Source: CAZTHM01 sp041946825
Lineage (GTDB): Bacteria > Acidobacteriota > Terriglobia > UBA7540
NCBI GenBank assembly: GCA_041946825.1
Contig: JBHGBD010000025.1
Coordinates: 6,459 to 70,458 of the forward strand
Direction of reading: 5' to 3'
DNA: 64,000 bases
Part shown: positions 23,237-31,700 of the stretch, one piece after another
Numbering within the stretch: position 1 is the stretch's first letter
How the letters are laid out: each line of letters begins with the position of its first letter
Program-made: the position numbers and the translations under genes
The notes under the pieces: model-generated
Seen by the model: the letters and a program-made list of their open reading frames with translations, nothing else
Told to the model about the DNA's origin: nothing
The model's database searches: none

Positions 23237-24085
23237 TTAAGACAGCTTCGTAATTCTGCCCGATACATCACGCGAGAATCGATCGATGTAGGCCGCGATG
23301 TAATCGCGCGGCTCGAGGGCCTCGTTGTCGAGGAGCGGCGAGAGGTCAACGGCGAAAATCACCGAGGTGGCGGTATCGGTCGCGTGTGAGGCGAAGTAAG
23401 TGGCGTTTGAGCGGCGGCGGCCCATGGTCGCGATGTCGTAGCGCTTGCCGCCCGCGATCTGCGAATCGAAGAGCCCCACGAGCGATGCGGCCAGGTTTTC
23501 GTGCGCGGAAACATCGAACACCACCTTGTCGTCGTCGTTCAGCCAGTCGAGGTTGCGCCAGACTTCCACCCCGTAGAGCTTCTGCGGCCGCGATCCCTTC
23601 GGCGACTCGCGCAGCGCACGGATCAAGCGCAACGCCACGCCCACATGCGTGTCGTGTTTGTCGGCGAGGTTGTGCGTGTAAATGACCTGGGGCTTGCACG
23701 CGGCAAGGATCCGCTTCAAGTCATCAACCACATCCCGGTTCTTGCCATCCTTCACCGCGCTGCTGGTGTAATCCAGGAAAACGTGCGCGGCGTACTCGCC
23801 CACGAAGGCCGCCTTCTTCTGCTCGACGCGGCGCACGGCCTGCATCTGCTCGTCGCTGTAATGAGCATAATCGCCCTCGCGCGCGCTGCCCGCGCCGTTG
23901 GTCACCGTGACGCCGGTGAAATGCTTGTCGCTCTTGCCGAAGCATTCGAGGATGCCGTGCCAGGCCATGATTTCGAGATCGTCCTGGTGCGCGCCGACGC
24001 TCAGGTGAGTCGTGCGGGCGAGAGCTGCCTCGGCCGGCTGACCATCCGGGACAAAAATTTCTGAAGTCGAATTGCGAAGCTTCAT
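23237..24085 (-). CDS. PIG-L/LmbE-family deacetylase
   Basis: The 282-residue protein has the PIG-L zinc motif SVGAHQDDLEIM near residue 33 (AHxDD) and the second zinc ligand in THNLADKHDTHVGV. These enzymes remove N-acetyl groups from GlcNAc-containing glycans or similar amides. There is no signal peptide, so it acts in the cytoplasm. GGAGG lies six bases before ATG 24085. It follows the ROK gene by 17 bases; a kinase-like sugar protein next to a deacetylase suggests amino-sugar catabolism. Confidence 0.9.
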   Translation of the reverse strand: MKLRNSTSEIFVPDGQPAEAALARTTHLSVGAHQDDLEIMAWHGILECFGKSDKHFTGVTVTNGAGSAREGDYAHYSDEQMQAVRRVEQKKAAFVGEYAAHVFLDYTSSAVKDGKNRDVVDDLKRILAACKPQVIYTHNLADKHDTHVGVALRLIRALRESPKGSRPQKLYGVEVWRNLDWLNDDDKVVFDVSAHENLAASLVGLFDSQIAGGKRYDIATMGRRRSNATYFASHATDTATSVIFAVDLSPLLDNEALEPRDYIAAYIDRFSRDVSGRITKLS

Positions 24086-24102
24086 GCGATTCCTCCGAAT
24101 GA

Positions 24103-25512
24103 TTATTCTATCTCCGGCAGGCTGGCGGCGGCGACGGCCTGGCCGATGCGCCGGCTGGCTTCGTCCGGCAGGTGGATGGAGAACTTCGCGGCCAATTCCG
24201 GGAACTCTTTTTGCAGAACTTCCTGGGCGCGGCGAAGAATGATGTTCCCGCCTTCTCCCGAGGTTACGCGTCCCAGCACCAGCACGTGGCGAAGCTTATA
24301 GAAGTCGGCATAATGAGCGATGCCATAACCAACATAGATGCCAATCGTCTCGAAAATCTGCCGCGCGCGCTCGTCGCCGGCTTGGAGAAACTCCTGCACG
24401 GACTTCAGCTTTTCCGCCAGACCCAGGGATTCATCGAGCTTGATGCCCGCCACGGGCGCGAGGCGAAACACCGCTTGTTGCGAAAAGTACTGCGCGCCCA
24501 CACCCGGGTCGCCCGACCACTCGTCCACGGGCGCCTCGGGGTCGTAATCGACCGGCACGAACGCCAGCTCGTTCAGCCAGGTGGTGATCTCGCCGTTCTC
24601 GGTGACATAGCCGCCCGCCTGGCTGGAGCCGAGGGCGATGCCGAGCACCGCAGTGTCGTTCAGTGACATCGCCCCCGCCAGTGCCGTTACTTCGCCGTCG
24701 TTGACAACCTCGAATGGAATTCCGCCCCAGGCTGCTTTCAGGTCGGTGAAGAGGCGTGTAATCCTGGCGTCAAAGAGATCCTTGGGAACGCCGCGATAGA
24801 GCGACGCGACGCGCGGGCGGTTGTTGATGTAAACGCCCGCGGCGCTTCCGCCGATGGCATCCACGCGCGGCATGTGCTTCGCCGCGGACTTCAGCGCCGC
24901 GTTGATTTCGCCAAAATGATAGGCGGGATCTTTCGCGTTGCGCGGATCCCAGACGACTTCCTCTGTGTACACGGACTCGCCGTCGACGACCGCGGCCACC
25001 TTGCGGTCGCTCGCGCCCAGATCGAAGCCGATGCGGCAACCCTTCAGGTGCCCGCCCAGGCGCACCGTGCCTTCCGAGGGCGGTGGGACTTTGTCCGGGT
25101 CCGTGGTTTCGACCGTGAAAGCGTGCTCGTAAACGCCGCCCATGAATTCGTAATCGAACCTGCGCGCACCGCCCGGCGAATAGACCTGGCGGATGTGCTC
25201 GCCTACGCTGCGCGGCCCGCCGACGATGACTCGCCAGCCGCCGCGCTGCCAGAGCAGAAATTTGACCAGACGCTCGGCGTAAGGCAAATTAAGCGCGGCG
25301 TCATCTGCGCCTTCTTCGAAGCACTCGGTGCGGTAAACCGAGACCGAGCCGCCGCCGCGTTCCAGGCCAATGACCAGCGGCGCGCTGCGGCCGGACTTGC
25401 GCAACAACTCGCGAAAGGCTCGATTAGCCAAAGCCGCGGGGGCGAATCGCTTGTGAAGTGGCGATTGAATTGTCGGTTTCGCCAGTGCTGCCAGCTTCGC
25501 TTGCTCGCTCAT
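24103..25512 (-). CDS. ROK-family (sugar kinase-like) protein
   Basis: This 469-residue protein has an unusual ~165-residue N-terminal region before the ASKHA fold, which starts at GCRIGFDLGASDRKVAAVVDGE (phosphate-1). It continues with VDAIGGSAAGVYINNRP, FEVVNDGEVTALAGAM (the catalytic Asp position), VLGIALGSSQAGGYV and VLVLGRVTSGEGGN (adenosine side). A canonical ROK cysteine zinc motif is not seen; WSGDPGVGAQYFSQQAV replaces it. Either a sugar kinase or a non-catalytic sensor is possible. It lies between two PIG-L deacetylase genes on the same strand. Confidence 0.75.
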   Translation of the reverse strand: MSEQAKLAALAKPTIQSPLHKRFAPAALANRAFRELLRKSGRSAPLVIGLERGGGSVSVYRTECFEEGADDAALNLPYAERLVKFLLWQRGGWRVIVGGPRSVGEHIRQVYSPGGARRFDYEFMGGVYEHAFTVETTDPDKVPPPSEGTVRLGGHLKGCRIGFDLGASDRKVAAVVDGESVYTEEVVWDPRNAKDPAYHFGEINAALKSAAKHMPRVDAIGGSAAGVYINNRPRVASLYRGVPKDLFDARITRLFTDLKAAWGGIPFEVVNDGEVTALAGAMSLNDTAVLGIALGSSQAGGYVTENGEITTWLNELAFVPVDYDPEAPVDEWSGDPGVGAQYFSQQAVFRLAPVAGIKLDESLGLAEKLKSVQEFLQAGDERARQIFETIGIYVGYGIAHYADFYKLRHVLVLGRVTSGEGGNIILRRAQEVLQKEFPELAAKFSIHLPDEASRRIGQAVAAASLPEIE

Positions 25513-25645
25513 CGTTCGATTTCCCTCTATGTTATGACGCAGTACTCATTTTGAGAGACGCGCCAAACAGTGTGACGCAGCGCGCGCGAAATTTCGAGAG
25601 ATAAAATGTCCCAGGCGGCTTACGGGCGGATTACCAGCAGACCTT

Positions 25646-25671
25646 CCCGAATCCCGAATCGCGAATCCCGG
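25646..25671. repeat. Short heptamer array (CCCGAAT)
   Basis: CCCGAAT, CCCGAAT, CGCGAAT and CCCGG follow each other, ending three bases before the stop codon of the large deacetylase gene. No inverted arm is present in this copy. Confidence 0.65.
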
Positions 25672-25673
25672 CT

Positions 25674-27773
25674 TTACTCGTTCCAACCCTCGTGCTCTTG
25701 CCAATCGAGAATCCGCAGGTGGTTCTCCTCGCGCGGGAGCTCGGAGTACGTGCGGCGCATTCCTTCGTAGAGGTTTCCGTCCTGCGACTGGTAGAGCCAC
25801 ATCATTTCCTGCTTGAGCGCCGCGGCTTCACCGCTCAGATAGACCGGCGCCTTCTCGTAGCGGTAAGGCGCGGGCTTGAAGCCGCCGGCGCCGTACGCCA
25901 CATCCGCGAGGACGACGGTGCTGGGATCCAGTCGCTTCGCTCTCAGGAGTTCGTGGCAAGCCTTCATCGCGAACCAGTTGGCCGTGCGGTGGTCGACATG
26001 TCGCTCGTCGGGATGCGTCAGCGCGAGCATGCCGGGCTTGAAGTCCGTGATGATTTGCTTGACCAGCTCGATGACCGGCTCGCGCGCAAACGGCAAATTG
26101 GGCCGCAGCACCGTTTCATAAGGCGCGTGGTCGGTGGCGAGATAGATCGAGAGGAAAGGATTCGCCGCCTTGATGTTCTGCGACCAGATGGCTCCCGAGC
26201 CGCCATCGGGCAGGCCGAGGAAAATCACCTTATCGCGCGGGACGCCGATATGCCCGAGCGCGTCCATGGTCTCTTCCATGCGAACCATGCCGAACTCGCG
26301 CGCCTCGTTTGGGCCGCAGGGCTTGGAGTAATAGCGCTCGCAGGCGCCCACGTCCCCGCCGGTGAAGATCAGCACCTCCACTGGCACGCCCGCTTCGACG
26401 GCGGCGCGCATCAACCCGGCGTAGAGCTGCTCGTCGTCTTCATGCGCGCAGATTACCAGCAGCGAATTAGGAAGGGAATTCACCGCGAAGTCGGAAGTGA
26501 TTTGAGCCGTCGTTCCACCGCCGGGCTGGACGACGGACAGTCGCAGCGCATAGACACCGGCCGGGAAAGAACCGGGAATCGTCCAAAGCGTGCCTTCCAC
26601 CCCGCGCGTCTGCCCCGGCGCCAAGTCGAACGCGGGGCCGAGGTTCGCCCGGTGAAGCGCTTTCCCTGAGGCGTCCAGAATCTCTCCGCGAAAGTCCACG
26701 TCCTTCCAGGCGACATCGCCGGGATTCTTCAGCGCGACCTTGACGGGGACGGCGTCTCCAGGCCGGAAAAGGGTTCGCCCGCGATCCAATGCAATTGCCG
26801 GCGAGACCTGCTCAGGCGAGTAGAACTCGCGATACTTCTTGAAGTCGATGTCGGAATTGTAGGGATGAGTGAAGCTCCGCCCGTAGGGGGTCGGGCGCTC
26901 GCGATCAGGCGCGCGCACGATGGCCGGCGTTGTGAACTGCATGTCATAAAGAATAGTCCGGTCGGCATTCCAGACGGCCACGGTATAGGAGTCCACTTCA
27001 GGAGGCGGAACCTTTTCGTGCCTCGCCGGTCCGCCCGCGCCCATCACCGCCACTTGCTGGCCTTGCAGGAACCTCGCCGTTCCGGCCTGCATCATGGGAA
27101 TGGTGACTTCGCTTCGAGGCGCGAGATTCAGGTGATCGCGAAGGACCTTGATGCCGAGCTCGGGATTCGCGGTATCCGCGGCGGCGGACCCTTCGCTCGA
27201 AAAAAGAGAAATCCAGGGATAATTAGCGTTGGAGAATTCGACCTTCAGATCTTTCATCTCCTGGTGAGTGAGATTTTCCAGCACGACCTCACATTGAATG
27301 GGTTGTCCCACGACGTAAAACGTCCGGTCGATCGCAGCGTGGGCGATTCGCACCAACTTCTTGTAAGCGCCGAAGCCGCGGATTTTCTGCCGGGCGTAAG
27401 CCTTATGCGCCGCTCGATCCTCGACGCGTAAGGTGACGGTATAGATGCCGGTCGGAGCGTCCGCGGGAATCGGCCAGCCGCCTTCGAAGATTACTTTTTG
27501 CGCCCTGCCCATTGCCTCCTTGCTTTGTAGGTCGAGTTGCACGCTGCTTACGGCCGTAGTACCGATATATGAGATGTCGGCGAACACCACAAACTTCGCG
27601 AGGTCTGCACTCGTTTCGCCTCGCAGGGAGGCGCGGATTGTCGCCTCCGAGCCCACGTTGAAACCGGTGTCCGCGGGCGCGCCCTCAATCGTAATCGAGT
27701 CTTCAGCCCGCGCCTGCGCAAGCAGAACCAACCCGCAAATCAGGACCAGCCACCTGCTCTCACGCTTCACCAT
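25674..27773 (-). CDS. Exported PIG-L deacetylase with N-terminal beta-domains
   Basis: The ATG at 27773 has GAGGAG six bases before it and opens a signal peptide (MVKRESRWLVLICGLVLLAQARAE). About 430 residues of beta-sandwich character follow, including a bacterial-Ig-like part (GAPADTGFNVGSEATIRASLRGE) and a second, CARDB-like part (FRPGDAVPVKVALKNPGDVAWKDVDF). The C-terminal catalytic domain has LLVICAHEDDEQLYAGLMRAA (AHxDD) and LALTHPDERHVDHRTA with zinc His. The protein, 699 residues, is likely a periplasmic or surface deacetylase of N-acetylated glycan, larger than the usual 230-residue family member. Confidence 0.88.
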   Translation of the reverse strand: MVKRESRWLVLICGLVLLAQARAEDSITIEGAPADTGFNVGSEATIRASLRGETSADLAKFVVFADISYIGTTAVSSVQLDLQSKEAMGRAQKVIFEGGWPIPADAPTGIYTVTLRVEDRAAHKAYARQKIRGFGAYKKLVRIAHAAIDRTFYVVGQPIQCEVVLENLTHQEMKDLKVEFSNANYPWISLFSSEGSAAADTANPELGIKVLRDHLNLAPRSEVTIPMMQAGTARFLQGQQVAVMGAGGPARHEKVPPPEVDSYTVAVWNADRTILYDMQFTTPAIVRAPDRERPTPYGRSFTHPYNSDIDFKKYREFYSPEQVSPAIALDRGRTLFRPGDAVPVKVALKNPGDVAWKDVDFRGEILDASGKALHRANLGPAFDLAPGQTRGVEGTLWTIPGSFPAGVYALRLSVVQPGGGTTAQITSDFAVNSLPNSLLVICAHEDDEQLYAGLMRAAVEAGVPVEVLIFTGGDVGACERYYSKPCGPNEAREFGMVRMEETMDALGHIGVPRDKVIFLGLPDGGSGAIWSQNIKAANPFLSIYLATDHAPYETVLRPNLPFAREPVIELVKQIITDFKPGMLALTHPDERHVDHRTANWFAMKACHELLRAKRLDPSTVVLADVAYGAGGFKPAPYRYEKAPVYLSGEAAALKQEMMWLYQSQDGNLYEGMRRTYSELPREENHLRILDWQEHEGWNE

Positions 27774-27889
27774 TTCAGCTCCTCTTCTCAAAATTGTCCC
27801 GGCCATTATTCCGAGGCCGGAGCGGAAGTTCAACCGGATTTCTCGTCGCATGCCAAAAGCACTTGCGTGGCGGGCGGGAGACCCGTAAA

Positions 27890-28798
27890 ATGCTCGCGAT
27901 TTCAGCCCGATTCAACATCGAGTTTCTTGTGCGCCAAGCGAACCATTCCCGCCCATGGTCCCGCCGATTTCTACTTTTGCTCGGCCTGGCAGGGATTGTA
28001 TATGGCGGAACGCGCTTGAACCCTGCGCCACTGGCCCGTGTCAACCGGAAGCTCGAGAAGACTCAAGGTCATCTTCAATCGCCGGCGTCCGTGTTGGAAG
28101 CGTCCAACCACAGAGTGATTCAGGCCGAAAACTCCGGTGACGGATTCCCCGCCGGCGTTCGTCTGGACCGCGCCGCCGACCGCGAGAACTTCACGCGCTG
28201 GATGACATTCCTGGCGGAAGCGGCTTACTACCACCCCGGGCTCCCCGCGAAAGAGGAAGTCCAGGACTGCGCGGCGCTGATTCGCTACGCTTACCGTAAC
28301 GCCCTGGTGGCGCACACTGCCGCCTGGCGTCGCGAAGCGGGCCTGCCGTTTGAACCGGGTTTCGGCGATATCACCGAGTACAGCTACCCGCACTGGCCGC
28401 TTGGCCCGCGCCTGTTTCGCACGCGCGCGGGGCCCTTCGCGCCCGCGGACCTGGGAAGCGACACGTTCTCGGAGTTTGCGGACGCGCGGACGCTGCTCCA
28501 GTTCAACACTTTCGCGGTTTCGCGCGACGTGCGGGCCGCTCGGCCTGGCGATCTCCTCTTCTTTTATCAACCCCAGCAGGCCGAGCCATTCCACGTGATC
28601 CTTTATGTTGGCCGTTCGAACTTCCAGCCGCAAGGCGCGGATTGGATTGTTTATCACACCGGAGACTTGGACGGAAAGCCCGGCGAGGTCCGGCACCTCC
28701 AGGTCGCGCTCTTGATGCAGCACCCGGACCCGCGGTGGCGGCCGCTTGCCGCCAACCCGCACTTCCTGGGCGTGTATCGATTTGACTTGTTGCGTTAG
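27890..28798 (+). CDS. DUF1175 (YfaT-like) protein, probable papain-fold hydrolase
   Basis: ATG 27890 gives 302 residues with one N-terminal membrane anchor (RFLLLLGLAGIVYGG) and a periplasmic domain. Its motifs DCAALIRYAYRNAL, ARPGDLLFFYQ, PFHVILYVG and WIVYHTGD fit the Cys-His-His layout of NlpC/P60-type peptidases. In Escherichia coli yfaT (DUF1175) lies beside the alpha-2-macroglobulin gene yfaS, and here the next gene abuts with no gap. TTGCGT-17-TAAAAT (27863-27891) could be its promoter, but then translation would have to begin further downstream. Peptidoglycan amidase or endopeptidase activity is inferred. Confidence 0.75.
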   Translation: MLAISARFNIEFLVRQANHSRPWSRRFLLLLGLAGIVYGGTRLNPAPLARVNRKLEKTQGHLQSPASVLEASNHRVIQAENSGDGFPAGVRLDRAADRENFTRWMTFLAEAAYYHPGLPAKEEVQDCAALIRYAYRNALVAHTAAWRREAGLPFEPGFGDITEYSYPHWPLGPRLFRTRAGPFAPADLGSDTFSEFADARTLLQFNTFAVSRDVRAARPGDLLFFYQPQQAEPFHVILYVGRSNFQPQGADWIVYHTGDLDGKPGEVRHLQVALLMQHPDPRWRPLAANPHFLGVYRFDLLR

Positions 28799-31700
28799 AT
28801 GAGTATGAGACGCGATTTTTCCCGGTCGATCGGATACCTACCGCTCGCGGCAGGGGTTCTCCTCGCGCTGTGCGCGGCGCTCTCTCCTGCACGCGCGCAG
28901 GAGCAGGAGACTCTATCCACGGAACCATTCTTCTCCGTCTCCTCGCAACAGACGTTTTCTCCGGCGCAGCAACCCAAGATCTGGCTTCAATTCCGGCAAG
29001 TCGACCGGCTGGATTTCCGCATTTATCGTGTCAAGGATCCCATCGCCTTCTTCGGCAAGCTCAAGGACGCGCACTCTTTTGGAAGCGAGAAACGCGAACT
29101 GGCCCGCGAAAAGACCTGGATCGAGCGCTACCACGAGTGGAAAGTTGAGCTGCGTCTGACGCTGCGCGATTTCTTCCGTTTCCAATTACGCTTCGAGACG
29201 CGCGCCGGCTACCGCTCCGCGCGCACGCAGCAGCAAAAACTGAATCGCATCCCGCTCGACATCACGGCCTACGCGCAGGTGCCGCTGCTCAATAAAGAGC
29301 AGTTGGTGCTCTCCTGGCGCGAACTCCTGCCCAGGACGCGCGACTCGGAATACCGCGAGATTCCCGTCGATTTGCACCAGAAAGGGCTCTACCTGGTGGA
29401 AGTGGCGCACCGCGAACTGCGCGCCTATACGGTGCTGATGATCACGGAGATGGCGCTGGTATCGAAAACATCGCCGGGGCAGATTCTCCTGTTCGTTGCC
29501 AACCGCGCTTCGGGCGCTCCTATCGAGGGCGCCACGGCCGTCGTCTTCAACAATCACCAGGAGCTGGCGCGTTCCACGACCGACGCCTCGGGAGTTTCCC
29601 AGTCGAAATTTGAGAACATCAAGGTTGAGGATTCAATCATGGTCGCGGCGAAAGGGCAGGACGTCGCGGCCACGAGCGTCGAATCATTCTTTTTTTACGA
29701 TTCTTCCGCGACGGACTACGTGGGCTACATCTACACCGACCGGCCCGTATATCGTCCCACACACGACGTTCAGTTCAAAGGAATTCTCCGCGCGCGCCGC
29801 GCGGGACAGTACAGCCTGGACGTTCCCGGCCCCGTGACCGTCGAGATCACCGATAGCAATTCCAAGACGGTCTACCAGCAGAAGGTGAATCTTTCCCCTT
29901 ACGGTTCATTTCACGGACAGATCACGCTTTCTCCGCTTGCGGCGTTGGGAAGTTACTCCGTCATCGCTCACATCGGAGATAAATCCGTTTATGGCGGGTT
30001 CGAGGTCGAGGAATACAGGAAACCGGAATACGAAGTGACGGTTACGACCGACAAGGCGCGTTACCTCCAGGGCGAGGCGATTCAGGCCGCCATCAACGCA
30101 CGCTACTACTTCGGCTCGCCGGTAGCGAACGGCAGCGTGAAATACTCCGTCTACAAGTCACGCTTCTACTTTCCCTATTGGCGAATCCTCTGGGGCGCCG
30201 AAGAGTTCGAGGGCGACGAAGGAGAAGGCGGCGACGAGTATTACGGGTACGGCGCGGAAGTGAGCCAGGGCGCGGGCCAGCTCAGCCCCGAGGGAATTCT
30301 GAGAATCACCATTCCCACGGAAATCGACGCGGAGAAACACTCGTATAACTACCGCGTCGAAGCGCACGTCACCGACGCGAGCAATCGCGAAATCAGCGGC
30401 TCTCGCTCCGTGCTCGCCGTCTATTCGACCCTCGTCGTCCTTCTCGACACGAACCGCTACGTTTATCGCGCCGGTGACCAGGCGGACATCGCCGTCCGCA
30501 CGGTCGACTTTGACGCGCAACCCGTTTCCGCCAGCGTCCAACTTACGTTTGCCTCGCGGTCGGGATGGGGTCAGGACGCAACACGGCGGCAGTTAAGCCA
30601 GGCGCGCGTCACGACGGATCGGAACGGGTCCGCGCATTTCCGCTACACGGTGCCGCGCGTTCCGTGGGTGTCCGTGGTCGCCAGTGCGTTCGACGCCAAC
30701 CGGCGCGAGGCCACCTTCGAGACCAGCCTCTGGGTTGCCGGCATCGGCGCGGGCGAGGAATCGCAGGAATACCAGCGGCTGGAAATCTATCCCGACAAGC
30801 GATCCTATCGTCCCGGCGAAACGGCGCACGTTCTCATCGTTACCAACAAGCCCGGCGCGCAAGTTCTGGTGACCACTGAGTGCCAGCAGGTTTACACCTG
30901 GTCCGTGCACACTTCGAATGAGGCTTCGTTCACCGTCGATGTTCCCATCGAAGAACGTTACGAGCCGAACGTCTTCCTGGGCGCCACATTCGTGATGAAC
31001 GAGCAGCTCTTCGAGGGGAGCAAGAATCTCTCCGTACCCGCGACGGAGAAGATTCTGAAAGTCACGATCGAGACCGATAAGCCGCAGTATCGGCCGAACG
31101 ATAAGGTGACGTATACCCTAACCGCTCAGGACGACCAGGGGCGTCCCGTCAGCGCGGAACTGAGCCTGGGCGTCGTGGACGAAGCGATCTACGCTGTACG
31201 GCCCGATTCCGTCCGCCCGCCCGACAAGGTCTTCTACGCCAAGCGCTGGGACCAGGTTTACACGCAGTTTTCAACGACCTATTGGTTCACCGGTTATTCG
31301 GGTCGCGGCAAGATGGAGCTGGCCAGCCTGCGGCCAACGACCAAGCTCGCGGATTTCAAAGGCGGACAGCCCGTCCAGCCCAAGGTGCGGAAGTATTTCC
31401 CCGACACGACCTACTGGGCCCCCGCCGTAGTGACCGACGCAACCGGCAAGGCGCGCGCGAGTTTCACTTTCCCGGACTCGCTCACGACCTGGCGAGCCAC
31501 GGTCCGCGCCATCAGCAAAAACACTCTGGTCGGGCAGGTCACGCAGAAAGTCATCACGCGGAAGAATTTGATATTGCGTCTGGAGATTCCCCGCTTCTTC
31601 ACGCAAGGGGACACGGCGACGATCACGGGAATCGTTCACAACTACCTCGACAGCGACAAGTCGGCGCGGGTATCGCTCAAGGCTGAGGGCGTCGAGCTCA

